Below, in pieces: positions 1-9,113 of a stretch of 64,000 nucleotides of DNA (position 1 is the stretch's first letter; each line of letters opens with the position of its first letter). A program made the position numbers and the translations under genes. The stretch is from Panacagrimonas sp965216805 (lineage in GTDB: Bacteria; Pseudomonadota; Gammaproteobacteria; Nevskiales; Nevskiaceae), in NCBI RefSeq assembly GCF_965216805.1, contig NZ_CBDCGN010000002.1:1922001-1986000 (forward strand), given 5' to 3'. The notes below the pieces were generated by a model. The model worked only from the letters and a program-made list of their open reading frames with translations. It made no database searches and was not told the DNA's origin.

Positions 1-239
1 GCGGCTCAACCCGCAACGGTCGCGACTCGCAATCCAAGCGCCTTGGCGTCAAGCGCTTCGGCGGTCAGGCGGTTCTGGCAGGAAACATTCTGGTGCGTCA
101 GCGCGGCACCCGCTTTCATGCTGGCGTCAACACCGGTATCGGCAAGGATCACACCTTGTTCGCCCTGGTGGACGGCAAGGTGAGCTTTGCCTCGCGCGGC
201 CCCAAGAACCGCACGTTCGTGGACGTGGTTCCGGCCTGA
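1..239 (+). CDS. rpmA: 50S ribosomal protein L27, 3' part (5' end outside window)
   Basis: This is the end of ribosomal protein L27, a component of the large subunit near the peptidyl-transferase centre. The reading frame is open from base 3 and ends at TGA 237-239. The visible 78 residues contain the L27 core, including SKRLGVKRFGGQ, the GNILVRQRGTRFH stretch, GIGKDHTLFAL and the C-terminal GPKNRTFVDV. The N-terminus (the MAHKK-type start) lies upstream of the window. It is followed by a strong terminator and then obgE, the usual rplU-rpmA-obgE order of Proteobacteria. Confidence 0.97.
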   Translation, partial: GSTRNGRDSQSKRLGVKRFGGQAVLAGNILVRQRGTRFHAGVNTGIGKDHTLFALVDGKVSFASRGPKNRTFVDVVPA

Positions 240-256
240 GCTTTCCGACTCGACAC

Positions 257-284
257 GAAAAGGCCCCGGACGGGGCCTTTTTTG
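257..284 (+). terminator. Rho-independent terminator after rpmA
   Basis: A 7-bp GC stem (AGGCCCC at 261-267 and GGGGCCT at 272-278, loop GGAC) is preceded by A's and followed by a run of T's to 283. It ends just 13 bases before the obgE start, so obgE is either transcribed by read-through or from a promoter overlapping the hairpin. Confidence 0.85.
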
Positions 285-296
285 TCTCTCCCGAAC

Positions 297-1403
297 ATGA
301 AATTCGTCGACGAAGCCAGCATCAAAGTGGAAGCCGGGGACGGCGGTAACGGTTGCGTCAGCTTTCGACGCGAGCGCGCAATTCCCTTCGGCGGGCCGGA
401 CGGTGGAGACGGCGGCGACGGCGGCAGCGTGTTCGCGGTGGCCGATCCCAATCTCAATACCCTGGCCGATTTTCGCTTCACTCGGGTTTTTCGCGCCCAA
501 CGTGGTGACAACGGCAGCGGCGCCAATTGTCGCGGGGCGTCCGGACACGACGTCGATATTCCGATGCCGCTGGGGTCGATGCTGTTCGACATCGCCACCA
601 GCGAGAAGATCGGCGAACTGACCCGATCCGGCCAGCGCATCAAGATTGCCCAGGGCGGCTTTCACGGCTTGGGTAACGTGCGCTTCAAATCGTCCACCAA
701 TCGCGCGCCACGCCGGGCCAGTCCGGGAAGTCCGGGCGAGCAGCGCGAGCTGCGGGTGGAGCTGTCGCTGATGGCCGATGTGGGCCTGCTGGGCCTGCCA
801 AACGCCGGCAAGTCGACCCTGTTGGCCGCAGTTTCCGCCGCCCGCCCCAAGATCGCCGACTATCCGTTTACCACTCTGTATCCGCAGCCCGGCGTGGTCG
901 CGGTCGGACCCTTCAAGTCTTTTGTGATGGTGGACGTGCCGGGCCTGATCGAAGGGGCGGCCGAAGGAGCGGGTCTGGGCATCCGCTTTCTCAAGCATCT
1001 GAGCCGCACCCGATTGCTGCTGCATCTGGTGGACCTGATGCCGCCCGATCAGGCGCCGCTGGCGCAACAGATTCGCACCATCCAGGACGAGTTGCGCGCC
1101 TTCAGCTCAGAGGTGGCGCAGCGCGAACAGTGGCTGGTCTTCAACAAGTGCGATCTGATCCCTGCCGACGAAATCGAAGCCGTCGTCGCCGCGGTGCTGG
1201 GCGATCTGGACTGGCACGGCCGGCACTTCGTGATCTCTGCGGTGACCCGCGCGGGCTGCGAAGCTCTGTGCGCGCAGGCCATGCGCTGGATCGAATCGCA
1301 GGCGCCGCGTTCCGAGCAGGACCTGATGGACGATGAAATTTCCGCCGCGGCTGCGGCGGCACCGGATGCCGAGGCCGGTGACGAGGACCACCGCCCGGCC
1401 TGA
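297..1403 (+). CDS. obgE: Obg family GTPase
   Basis: ObgE/CgtA is a ribosome-associated GTPase acting in 50S assembly and stress signalling. The 368-residue protein has the glycine-rich Obg fold (about 1-158, with the GGPDGGDGGDGG loop) and then a G domain with G1 GLPNAGKST (166-174), the switch region YPFTTL, G3 DVPGLIEGA (213-221) and G4 NKCD. The C-terminus is acidic and Ala-rich (AAAAAAPDAEAGDEDHRPA). I chose ATG 297 because the protein then begins MKFVDEA as in the family; an in-frame TTG at 282 lies inside the terminator. No clear Shine-Dalgarno sequence precedes ATG 297. Confidence 0.96.
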   Translation: MKFVDEASIKVEAGDGGNGCVSFRRERAIPFGGPDGGDGGDGGSVFAVADPNLNTLADFRFTRVFRAQRGDNGSGANCRGASGHDVDIPMPLGSMLFDIATSEKIGELTRSGQRIKIAQGGFHGLGNVRFKSSTNRAPRRASPGSPGEQRELRVELSLMADVGLLGLPNAGKSTLLAAVSAARPKIADYPFTTLYPQPGVVAVGPFKSFVMVDVPGLIEGAAEGAGLGIRFLKHLSRTRLLLHLVDLMPPDQAPLAQQIRTIQDELRAFSSEVAQREQWLVFNKCDLIPADEIEAVVAAVLGDLDWHGRHFVISAVTRAGCEALCAQAMRWIESQAPRSEQDLMDDEISAAAAAAPDAEAGDEDHRPA

Positions 1404-1419
1404 ATCGTCGACTGCAGAC

Positions 1420-2544
1420 ATGAATCGCCAACGTCTGATCGCTGCGCGCCGCTGGGTGGTGAAGATCGGTAGCTCCCTGGTCACGGCCAAGGGCCGGGGC
1501 CTGGACCACGAGGCGATCCGCGACTGGTGTCAGCAGATCGCCGAGCTGCGTTCGGGAGGGCGGCAGATCGTTCTGGTGTCCTCGGGAGCGGTCGCCGAGG
1601 GTATGGCCCGACTGGGCCTGTCCAAGCGTCCCGGCGTGCTGCCCGAACTGCAAGCCGCGGCCGCGGTTGGCCAGATGGGTCTGGTGCGAGCCTGGGAACT
1701 GGGCTTTGAATCCCATGGCCTGCGCGCCGCGCAGGTCTTGTTGACGCACGAGGATGTGGCCGATCGCGAGCGTTATCTCAATGCGCGGGCGACGCTCAAG
1801 GCGATCCTGGATTTCGGCGCCATCCCGGTCGTCAACGAAAACGACACCGTTTCCACCGACGAGATCCGCCTGGGCGACAACGACACCTTGGGGGCGATGA
1901 CCACCAATCTGATCGAGGCCGAGCTACTGGTCATCCTCACCGATCAGGACGGCTTGTTCGAAGCCGATCCGCGTCTGAATCCGCACGCGAAGCTGGTTTC
2001 GGAGATCGAATTATCCGCGCCACAGCTCAGCGCCATGGCCGGCGAAAGCAAGGGTGAGCTGGGCCGCGGCGGCATGCGTACCAAGCTGTCGGCCGCGCGT
2101 ATTGCCGCGCGGTCCGGGGCCTGTACCGCCATCGCGCACGGTCGCGCGTCCAAGGTGCTGGCTCGACTGGCGGCGGGAGAATCGATCGGCAGTCTGCTGT
2201 TGCCGGACATCGGCGTGATGGCGGCGCGCAAGCGCTGGATCGCCGGTCAGCTGCAAGCCCGTGGCCGCTTGAAACTGGATGCAGGTGCCGCCGAGGTGCT
2301 GCGTCAGAACAATGGGCGCAGCCTGCTGCCGGTCGGCGTGACGCAGGTGGAAGGCGAATTCGAACGCGGGGACCTGGTGATCTGTCTGGACCCGCAAGGC
2401 GTGGAGGTGGCGCGCGGTCTGAGCAACTACGCGTCGTCCGAGGCGCGGCGCATCCTGGGCGCAAAACGCGGGGAGATTCTCGGTCGGCTGGGCTATCCGG
2501 GCGCCGAGGAGCTGATCCACCGCGACAACATGACGGTGGTTTGA
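1420..2544 (+). CDS. proB: Glutamate 5-kinase
   Basis: ProB phosphorylates glutamate in the first step of proline synthesis. The 374-residue protein has the amino-acid-kinase fold (WVVKIGSSLVT at the start, VSSGAVAEG, NENDTVSTDEIRLGDND, LTDQDGL, GRGGMRTKL) and a C-terminal PUA domain from about residue 275 (RQNNGRSLLPVGVTQVEGEFERGDLV). The chosen ATG lies 16 bases after the obgE stop and gives the family start; in-frame upstream starts would overlap obgE by up to 70 bases. proA is not adjacent, unlike the enterobacterial proBA operon; obgE-proB is the arrangement seen in pseudomonads and relatives. Confidence 0.95.
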   Translation: MNRQRLIAARRWVVKIGSSLVTAKGRGLDHEAIRDWCQQIAELRSGGRQIVLVSSGAVAEGMARLGLSKRPGVLPELQAAAAVGQMGLVRAWELGFESHGLRAAQVLLTHEDVADRERYLNARATLKAILDFGAIPVVNENDTVSTDEIRLGDNDTLGAMTTNLIEAELLVILTDQDGLFEADPRLNPHAKLVSEIELSAPQLSAMAGESKGELGRGGMRTKLSAARIAARSGACTAIAHGRASKVLARLAAGESIGSLLLPDIGVMAARKRWIAGQLQARGRLKLDAGAAEVLRQNNGRSLLPVGVTQVEGEFERGDLVICLDPQGVEVARGLSNYASSEARRILGAKRGEILGRLGYPGAEELIHRDNMTVV

Positions 2545-2576
2545 GCAGCGCAGGAAAAGCTGCCCGACTGCGTCCA

Positions 2577-2603
2577 CAAAAAAGCGCGGGGGCGACCCGC
2601 GCT
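2577..2603 (-). terminator. Terminator of rpsT (minus strand)
   Basis: On the minus strand a 9-bp stem, AAGCGCGGG and CCCGCGCTT separated by 5 bases, runs into six T's. It lies 21 bases after the rpsT stop and about 35 bases after the convergent proB stop, so it may also slow transcription from proB. Confidence 0.8.
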
Positions 2604-2623
2604 TCTCAACGCCGTCGGACCAC

Positions 2624-2887
2624 TCAGGCGAGCGCGACGATACGCGCGGTCAGGCGGCTCTTGTGACGAGCGGCCTTGTTCTTGTGGATCATGCCGCGAT
2701 TGGCGTAGCGGTCCAGTACCGGAACCATTTCCGCATAAGCGGTCTGGGCGGCGGCCTTGTCATTAGCGTCTAGCGCTTTGACGACCTTCTTGATGGTGGT
2801 GCGGATCATCGAGCGCTGTCCGGCATTGCGCGCGCGGGCCTTGACGGCTTGGCGGGCGCGCTTCTTTGCGCTGGCGGTGTTGGCCAA
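2624..2887 (-). CDS. rpsT: 30S ribosomal protein S20
   Basis: S20 binds 16S rRNA early in small-subunit assembly. The 87-residue basic protein begins MANTASAKKRARQ and has the family core RSMIRTTIKKVVKAL and the C-terminal RGMIHKNKAARHKSRLTARI. It is a single-gene unit with its own promoter and terminator, read away from murJ. The pairing of rpsT with divergent murJ-ribF-ileS is a conserved gammaproteobacterial arrangement. Confidence 0.97.
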   Translation of the reverse strand: MANTASAKKRARQAVKARARNAGQRSMIRTTIKKVVKALDANDKAAAQTAYAEMVPVLDRYANRGMIHKNKAARHKSRLTARIVALA

Positions 2888-2996
2888 AACTGACTCCTGA
2901 AATCGGTTGAGCGAAGCGGGTTACGAAGGGCGAAGCAAACCGGCTGCGAATGGCGCGGGCAATCGGGTCACGTCACTGACAAAAAAATAGCGCGGC

Positions 2997-3025
2997 AGTA
3001 TTGTATCCGGCCCAATGCTTGTCAA
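2997..3025 (-). promoter_or_regulatory. Sigma-70 type promoter of rpsT
   Basis: On the minus strand a consensus -35 TTGACA (3020-3025) is followed after exactly 17 bases by AATACT (2997-3002, 4 of 6 matches). An alternative -10, TACAAT, overlaps at a shorter spacing. The site is about 110 bases upstream of the rpsT start, in the rpsT/murJ divergent region. Confidence 0.6.
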
Positions 3026-3203
3026 CGCTGCGCTGCCCTTGGCGACCGCCAGGAAGGTTCGCAGGATTCGTCAGGCTCCGCGTTGCCAGAGACCTCTTTT
3101 TCGGCTCTTGAGCGGCCGCTAAAGAAGACCGTCGCCGTGCCCTGGGTGACAATCGCAGCTCACGAATACTCACTTTCTCCCGCACGGCCCCGCCCATCGG
3201 TTC

Positions 3204-4754
3204 ATGTCTTCCTCGCGGCTACTCAAATCGACCGGTGTGGTGGGCCTGATGACGCTGATCTCGCGCGTACTGGGCTTCGTCCGCGACATCCTCTTCGCCG
3301 CCTTCTTCGGCGCGGGCCCGGTCATGGACGTGTTCCTGCTGGCGCTGAAGATCCCCAATTTCGGTCGCCGCGTGTTCGCCGAGGGGGCGCTGTCGCAAGC
3401 CTTTGTGCCGGTCTTTACCGAGGTCAAGGCCAATGGCCAGCCCGAGGACGTGCGCGATCTGTTCAACGCGGTGGCGGGCACCCTCGGCGGGGTGCTGGCG
3501 ATGATCACCTTGGTCGGCTGTCTGGCGGCACCGCTGCTGGTGTGGCTGTTTGCGCCGGGGATCGCCGCGGACGCCAGCCGCCATGAACTGGCCAGCGACC
3601 TGCTGCGCTGGACCTTCCCTTACTTGATGCTGATCTCGCTCACCGCGCTGGCCGGCGCGGTCCTGAATACCTACGGACGCTTCGCGGTGCCGGCGGGCAC
3701 GCCCATCATCCTCAACCTGTGCCTGATCGGCGCCGCGTTCGTGGACTCCGAATCGGTGCGGGTGCTGGCCATTGCGGTGTTCGTGGCTGGTGTGGTCCAG
3801 CTCGGATTTCAGCTGCCCTGGCTGGCGCGCATCGGTCTGTGGCCGCGACCTCGCTGGGGCGGCCGCGATCTGCGGGTGCGTCGCGTCGTGCGGCTGATGG
3901 GGCCGATCGTGTTCGGCTCTTCGGTGGCGCAGGTGAGCCTGCTGCTGGACACGATTATCGCGTCGCTACTGTTCGCCGGGAGCCTGAGCTGGCTGTATTT
4001 CGCCGATCGTCTGATGGAGTTTCCGCTGGGCATCTTTTCGCTGGCGGTCGCCACCGTGATTCTGCCCAGCCTTTCGGCCGAACACGTGGCGCAATCGCCG
4101 CAGCGCTTCAGCGCTACCATCGATTGGGCGTTGCGCGTCCTGCTGCTGCTGGCGGTGCCGGCTACCGCAGGCCTGCTCCTGCTTTCGGGGCCGTTGGTGA
4201 GCACCCTGTTCCAACACGGCCAGTTCGGCGCTCGTGACCTGGACATGACGCGCTGGGCGCTGATGGCATATGCCTTTGCCTTCCTCGGCATCTCGCTGGT
4301 GAAGGTGTTGGTTCCCGCGTTCTACGCGCGCCAGCAGACCATGGTGCCGGTGCGCTACGGGGTGATTGCGCTCAGCGCCGGCATGGCGTTGAGCCTGGCT
4401 CTGGTCGGGCTGTGTCTTTGGAAAGACCTGCCTGCGCCGCATGTCGCGCTGGCGGCGGCGACCTCGGCCAGTTCGCTATTCAACGCCGTGCTGCTGCTAA
4501 GGCGCCTGCGGCGCGATGGCATTTATCTGCCGGTGCCGGGCTGGGGCGCTTACCTGCTCAAACTGGCGACGGCGGTGATGGTGATGAGTGTGGTGGTGAT
4601 CTGGTTATCGGGCCCCTTGTCGGCCTGGAGTGCAGCAGACCTGTCGGACCGGGTGCTGCGGCTGCTGGGCATGATCGTTGCCGCGATCCTGTCCTATTTC
4701 GGCGTTTTGGCGCTGCTCGGCATGCGTCCGTCGCACCTGCGCATGAGTGCATGA
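3204..4754 (+). CDS. murJ: Lipid II flippase MurJ
   Basis: MurJ (MviN) moves lipid II across the inner membrane for peptidoglycan synthesis. The 516-residue polytopic protein has the family N-terminus (STGVVGLMTLISRVLGFVRDI) with the conserved Ser-Arg and Arg-Asp of TM1, the stretch PNFGRRVFAEGALSQAFVP, and about 14 hydrophobic segments up to the C-terminus. The start at ATG 3204 gives the normal MSSSRLLKS-type beginning. It heads the murJ-ribF-ileS-lspA-ispH run. Confidence 0.96.
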   Translation: MSSSRLLKSTGVVGLMTLISRVLGFVRDILFAAFFGAGPVMDVFLLALKIPNFGRRVFAEGALSQAFVPVFTEVKANGQPEDVRDLFNAVAGTLGGVLAMITLVGCLAAPLLVWLFAPGIAADASRHELASDLLRWTFPYLMLISLTALAGAVLNTYGRFAVPAGTPIILNLCLIGAAFVDSESVRVLAIAVFVAGVVQLGFQLPWLARIGLWPRPRWGGRDLRVRRVVRLMGPIVFGSSVAQVSLLLDTIIASLLFAGSLSWLYFADRLMEFPLGIFSLAVATVILPSLSAEHVAQSPQRFSATIDWALRVLLLLAVPATAGLLLLSGPLVSTLFQHGQFGARDLDMTRWALMAYAFAFLGISLVKVLVPAFYARQQTMVPVRYGVIALSAGMALSLALVGLCLWKDLPAPHVALAAATSASSLFNAVLLLRRLRRDGIYLPVPGWGAYLLKLATAVMVMSVVVIWLSGPLSAWSAADLSDRVLRLLGMIVAAILSYFGVLALLGMRPSHLRMSA

Positions 4755-4800
4755 GCGCGGCCGCGTTGTTGCGCCGCGGCATGCGGTGGTCGCGCGCCGA

Positions 4801-4812
4801 TATACTTTGTCG
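4801..4812 (+). promoter_or_regulatory. Candidate -10 element immediately before ribF
   Basis: TATACT (4801-4806) lies 6 bases before the ribF ATG at 4813. A transcript from it would start at or next to the A of the start codon and be leaderless. No convincing -35 hexamer is visible at 16-18 bases, and ribF has no Shine-Dalgarno sequence. Confidence 0.35.
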
Positions 4813-5754
4813 ATGACCGAGCCCCTGCGTATCGAACTGGTCCGTGGCCTGCACAACCTGCGCGCACGTCACCACGGCTGCGTGATGACGGTGGGCAAGT
4901 TCGATGGGCTGCACCGCGGTCATCAGGAGTTGCTCGAACAGACCGCCAGCCATGCCCGGGCGTCGGGGCTGCCAGCGGTGGTGATGAGCTTCGATCCGTC
5001 GCCGCGAGAGTTCTTCTCGCCCGAGCAGGCTCACCCGCGAATCAGCACCCTGCGCGACAAACTGCTGGCGTTGCAGCGGCACGGCATCGAACGGTTGGTG
5101 CTGGTGCGTTTCGATCGCCGCATTGCCGACATTCCGCCCAAGGCCTTTCTCGAAGAGATCCTGCTCGACCGCTTCGGCGCCCGCGCCCTGATCGTGGGTG
5201 ACGACCTGCGCTTCGGCCGCGCCCGTGCGGGCGACATCCGCTATCTGCAGAGCCGGGCGGACGAACTGGGTTACACCGTGGTGGCGGTCGACACGATCAC
5301 CGTGCAAGGCGAACGATCCAGCTCCAGCGCCTTGCGCGAGGCCTTGCAGGCCTGCGACTTTGCGCGCGCCGAGCGCTTACTGGGGCACGCCTACCGCATC
5401 ACCGGGCGCGTGCGCAAAGGCCTGCAACTGGGCCGCAAGCTGGACATGCCGACCGCCAACATCGCCATCCATCGCACCTTGGCGTTGCCGCTGGGCGTTT
5501 ATGCCGTGCGCGCCAACTGCGATGGTCAGCGTTGGGACGGTGTTGCAAGTCTGGGTATCCGCCCCACCCTGGGACTGACGCAGTGCCTGCTGGAGACTCA
5601 CCTGTTCGACGTCCAGGTCGATCTGTACGGCCGCGTGCTGGAAGTCGAATTTGCCCACCACCTGCGCCCCGAGCTGCGCTTCGAATCGGTCGACGCGCTC
5701 AAGCTGCAAATGCACGAGGACGCCGCCGTCGCGCGGCGCCTGCTGAACTCCTGA
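4813..5754 (+). CDS. ribF: Bifunctional riboflavin kinase / FAD synthetase
   Basis: RibF converts riboflavin to FMN and FMN to FAD. The 313-residue protein has an N-terminal nucleotidyltransferase domain (VGKFDGLHRGHQ, FDPSPREFF, GDDLRFGRARAGD, and SSSALREAL, the family's S-S-T/S-x-IR-like motif). A C-terminal flavokinase domain follows from about residue 190 (GRVRKGLQLGRKLDMPTANI, then GVASLGIRPTLG and VEFAHHLRPELRFESVDAL). ATG 4813 was chosen because the family start (TEPLRIELVRGLHNL) follows directly; an upstream in-frame ATG at 4747 would overlap murJ. Confidence 0.95.
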   Translation: MTEPLRIELVRGLHNLRARHHGCVMTVGKFDGLHRGHQELLEQTASHARASGLPAVVMSFDPSPREFFSPEQAHPRISTLRDKLLALQRHGIERLVLVRFDRRIADIPPKAFLEEILLDRFGARALIVGDDLRFGRARAGDIRYLQSRADELGYTVVAVDTITVQGERSSSSALREALQACDFARAERLLGHAYRITGRVRKGLQLGRKLDMPTANIAIHRTLALPLGVYAVRANCDGQRWDGVASLGIRPTLGLTQCLLETHLFDVQVDLYGRVLEVEFAHHLRPELRFESVDALKLQMHEDAAVARRLLNS

Positions 5755-5768
5755 ACATCCGAAATCCA

Positions 5769-8585
5769 GTGGACTACAAGCAAACCCTCAACCTGCCGGA
5801 AACCGCGTTTCCGATGCAGGCCAACCTGGCCAAGCGCGAACCGGAGTTCCTGGCTCGCTGGCAAGCCGAAAACCTGTACCGGCAGATCCAGGATGCGACG
5901 CGCGATGGTGCGCCGTATCGCTTTGTCGACGGACCGCCTTACGCCAATGGCGATATCCATATCGGGCACGCGGTCAACAAGGTGCTCAAGGACATCATCG
6001 TCAAGTCGCGCCGGCTGGCCGGCCGCCACGCGCCGTTTGTGCCCGGCTGGGATTGCCACGGCCTGCCGATCGAGCTGCAGGTCGAGAAAAAGCACGGCAA
6101 GGTCGGCGACAAGCTGGACGCGGCGGCATTCCGCGCCAAGTGCCGCGAATACGCGCAGCAGCAGATCGACAGCCAGCGACAGGACTTCAAGCGCCTGGGC
6201 GTGCTGGCCGATTGGGATCGGCCCTACCTGACCATGGACCCGCGCTTCGAGGCCGAGCAGTTGCGCTGCCTGGCGCAGATCGTCCAGCGCGGTCACGTCG
6301 TGCGCGGATTCAAACCGGTGCATTGGTGCCTGGACTGCGGCTCCTCGCTGGCCGAAGCCGAGGTCGAGTACGAGGACAAGAAGTCGTTCGCGATCGACGT
6401 GCGGTTCGACAGTGCGGACCCCGCCGATCTGGCACGGCGGTTTGGGGTGCGCGATGCAACCGGTGCCGGCTTCGTCATCTGGACGACGACCCCCTGGACG
6501 TTGCCGGCCAATCAGGCGATCGCCGTCAACCGTGCGCTGCGCTACGCGCTGGTGCGGATGGAGCGGGGGGGGCTGGTGGTGCTGGCGGCCGAACTGGTCG
6601 AAGGCGTCGCGCGCCGCTGGGACGACACTGCACAGGTGCTGGCAACCACTGAAGGCGCCGCGCTGGAGGGTGCGCACGCCCAGCATCCGTTTGCCGACCG
6701 CGTCGTTCCGCTCGTCTGCGGCGACCATGTCACCACCGAAGCCGGTACCGGCCTGGTGCATACGGCGCCCGCGCACGGCGTGGAGGACTATGTTGTCGGG
6801 TTGGAATATCGGCTGCCGGTGAACAACCCGGTACAGTCCAATGGCGTTTTCGCCGCCGACGCACCGCTGGTGGCCGGGATGCACGTGCGCAAGGTCGACG
6901 AATTCATCCTGCAGGCGCTGGAAACGCGTGGCGCCCTGGTGAAGCGCGCGGCGCTGACGCACAGCTTTCCGCATTGCTGGCGTCACAAGACGCCGCTGAT
7001 CTTTCGCGCCACGCCACAGTGGTTCGTATCCATGGACACCAAGGGTCTGCGGCCGCAGGCGCTCGAGTCGATCGCCGCAACCCAGTGGATCCCGGCCTGG
7101 GGCGAGGCGCGTATCCGCGAGATGGTGGCCAATCGTCCGGACTGGTGCATCTCTCGGCAGCGCACCTGGGGGGTGCCGATGGCGGTGTTCGTACATCGTC
7201 AGAAGCAGGAGTTGCATCCCGACACCGTGTCGCTGCTTGCGCGCATCGCCGACCGGGTGGAACGCGACGGGTTGGAAGCCTGGTTCGGCTCGGCGCCCAG
7301 CGACTGGGGCGTGGACGAAGCCCAGTTCGAGAAGTGCACCGACACCCTCGACGTCTGGTTCGATTCGGGTGTGGTGCACCAGTGCTGGTTCAAGGCTCTG
7401 GAGCCGGAGTTGCTCGACGAGCACGGCGCGGCGCCGATCGGCGATCTGTATCTGGAAGGCTCGGACCAGCACCGCGGCTGGTTCCAGTCGTCCTTGCTCA
7501 CCAGCACCGCCATGCACGGCCGCGCGCCGTATCGCGCGGTGCTCACCCACGGCTTCACCGTGGACGAGCAGGGTCGCAAGATGTCCAAGTCCATGGGCAA
7601 CGTGGTGGCGCCGCAGCAGGTCACCAAGACCCTCGGCGCGGACGTGCTACGCCTGTGGGTGGCCGCCAGCGATTATTCCGGCGAGATCGCCATCTCCGAC
7701 AAGCTGCTCACGCGCATGGCGGACGCTTATCGGCGCATCCGCAACACCGCGCGCTTTCTGCTCGGGAATCTGCACGGATTCGATCCGGCCGCCGATGCGC
7801 TACCGGCATCCGAACTGGTTGCGATCGACGGCTGGGCACTGGCACAGGCGGCTGCGATGCAGGCCGAGCTGGCCAAGGCCTATGAAGACTGCGCGTTTCA
7901 CGTGGTCTACCAGAAACTGCACAACTACTGCGTGGTGGACCTGGGCGGCTGCTATCTGGACATCCTCAAGGACCGCCTCTACACCACCGGGACCAAGAGC
8001 CTGCCGCGACGCTCGGCGCAGACCGCGATGTGGCACATCCTGGAGGCGCTCGTGCGCTGGATCGCCCCGGTGCTTTCGTTCACCGCCGACGAGATCTGGC
8101 AGCTCGTTCCTGGTCCGCGCAAGGGTCCGGTGTTCGCCCAGCGCTGGCACGACCTGCCGAGCGGGAACGGCGCCAACGCACTGGACTGGGCGCGACTGCT
8201 GTCCGCCCGCGAGGCCGTGCGCAAGGCGCTGGAGGGTCTGCGCGTTGACGGCAGGATTGGCTCCGGCCTGTCGGCAGATTTGCATCTGTATGCCGACGGC
8301 GAGTTGGGTGCGGCGCTGCGCCGCCCCGGCGACGAGCTGAAGTTCTGGTTCCTGACCTCCGCGGTCGGCGTCCACGCCGTGGCAGAGGCGCCGCCGGAGG
8401 CGCAGCGGCACGAGCTCGATGACGGCTCGATCCTGCTGCTGGTTGCCAGCGCGACACCCCACGCCAAGTGCGAGCGTTGCTGGCACCAGTGCGCCGACGT
8501 CGGCGCGCATCCGAATCACCCGAAGCTGTGCGGTCGCTGCGTGGTCAACGTCGACGGCCCCGGCGAAACGCGGCGCTATCTCTAG
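5769..8585 (+). CDS. ileS: Isoleucyl-tRNA synthetase
   Basis: IleS charges tRNA-Ile. From GTG 5769 the protein is 938 residues, the E. coli length, and begins MDYKQTLNLPETAFPMQANL. It shows HIGH (64-67), the CP1 editing domain (WTTTPWTLPANQAI and GTGLVHTAPAHGVEDY), KMSKS near residue 604 (GRKMSKSMGN) and the C-terminal zinc site CERCW plus CGRC. The longer in-frame extension upstream overlaps ribF and has no family similarity. The gap to ribF is 14 bases, consistent with an operon. Confidence 0.97.
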   Translation: MDYKQTLNLPETAFPMQANLAKREPEFLARWQAENLYRQIQDATRDGAPYRFVDGPPYANGDIHIGHAVNKVLKDIIVKSRRLAGRHAPFVPGWDCHGLPIELQVEKKHGKVGDKLDAAAFRAKCREYAQQQIDSQRQDFKRLGVLADWDRPYLTMDPRFEAEQLRCLAQIVQRGHVVRGFKPVHWCLDCGSSLAEAEVEYEDKKSFAIDVRFDSADPADLARRFGVRDATGAGFVIWTTTPWTLPANQAIAVNRALRYALVRMERGGLVVLAAELVEGVARRWDDTAQVLATTEGAALEGAHAQHPFADRVVPLVCGDHVTTEAGTGLVHTAPAHGVEDYVVGLEYRLPVNNPVQSNGVFAADAPLVAGMHVRKVDEFILQALETRGALVKRAALTHSFPHCWRHKTPLIFRATPQWFVSMDTKGLRPQALESIAATQWIPAWGEARIREMVANRPDWCISRQRTWGVPMAVFVHRQKQELHPDTVSLLARIADRVERDGLEAWFGSAPSDWGVDEAQFEKCTDTLDVWFDSGVVHQCWFKALEPELLDEHGAAPIGDLYLEGSDQHRGWFQSSLLTSTAMHGRAPYRAVLTHGFTVDEQGRKMSKSMGNVVAPQQVTKTLGADVLRLWVAASDYSGEIAISDKLLTRMADAYRRIRNTARFLLGNLHGFDPAADALPASELVAIDGWALAQAAAMQAELAKAYEDCAFHVVYQKLHNYCVVDLGGCYLDILKDRLYTTGTKSLPRRSAQTAMWHILEALVRWIAPVLSFTADEIWQLVPGPRKGPVFAQRWHDLPSGNGANALDWARLLSAREAVRKALEGLRVDGRIGSGLSADLHLYADGELGAALRRPGDELKFWFLTSAVGVHAVAEAPPEAQRHELDDGSILLLVASATPHAKCERCWHQCADVGAHPNHPKLCGRCVVNVDGPGETRRYL

Positions 8586-8596
8586 GGACGGCCGAC

Positions 8597-9112
8597 ATGA
8601 CCTTCCGTTACGCGAATGTGCACTGGTTGTGGTTGTCGGCGGCGATCATGCTCGCCGACCAGATCACCAAGCAGATGGTGATTATCGGCATCCAGCGTTT
8701 CGAGAGCGTTGCGATACTGCCGGTGCTGAACCTGGTTCATCTGCAGAATCGCGGCGCTGCGTTTTCCATGATGAGCCAGATGCCGCCGTGGTTCTTCGTG
8801 CTGCTGGGCGTGGCGGTGGCGGTTGGAATCCTGATCTGGCTGCGGCGCCACCCGACGGGAGAGCGCATGGTGGCCTGTGGGCTGGCGCTGATCCTGGGCG
8901 GTGCGCTGGGCAATGTGATCGACCGCGTGCGGTTGGGCTACGTGACCGACTTCATCGATTTTCATCTCGGCGGCTGGCACTTTGCAGCGTTCAACATCGC
9001 CGATGTGGCCATCACCGTGGGGGCCGGCCTGCTGCTGCTGGACATGCTGCTGCAGACCTTGCGCGAACGCGCGCAGGCGCGCAGCGCGGGTCGGGACGAG
9101 GAAGCGGGCTGA
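8597..9112 (+). CDS. lspA: Lipoprotein signal peptidase (signal peptidase II)
   Basis: LspA cleaves the signal peptide of diacylglyceryl-modified prolipoproteins in the inner membrane. The 171-residue protein has four hydrophobic segments, LADQITKQMV near the N-terminus, the motif NRGAAFS, and the two catalytic-aspartate boxes GNVIDRVRLGYVTDFI and FNIADVAI. ATG 8597 begins MTFRYANVHWLWL, 11 bases after ileS. The next gene is ispH directly; the fkpB gene found between lspA and ispH in enterobacteria is absent here. Confidence 0.96.
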   Translation: MTFRYANVHWLWLSAAIMLADQITKQMVIIGIQRFESVAILPVLNLVHLQNRGAAFSMMSQMPPWFFVLLGVAVAVGILIWLRRHPTGERMVACGLALILGGALGNVIDRVRLGYVTDFIDFHLGGWHFAAFNIADVAITVGAGLLLLDMLLQTLRERAQARSAGRDEEAG

Positions 9113-9113
9113 G

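Noticed and set aside
282..296. TTG start of obgE at 282
   Set aside because: It lies in the terminator T-run and would add residues absent in the family; ATG 297 gives the standard MKFVDEA start.
5598..7550. A 650-codon minus-strand frame opposite ileS
   Set aside because: It is fully antisense to a well-supported IleS gene and lacks protein-family features.
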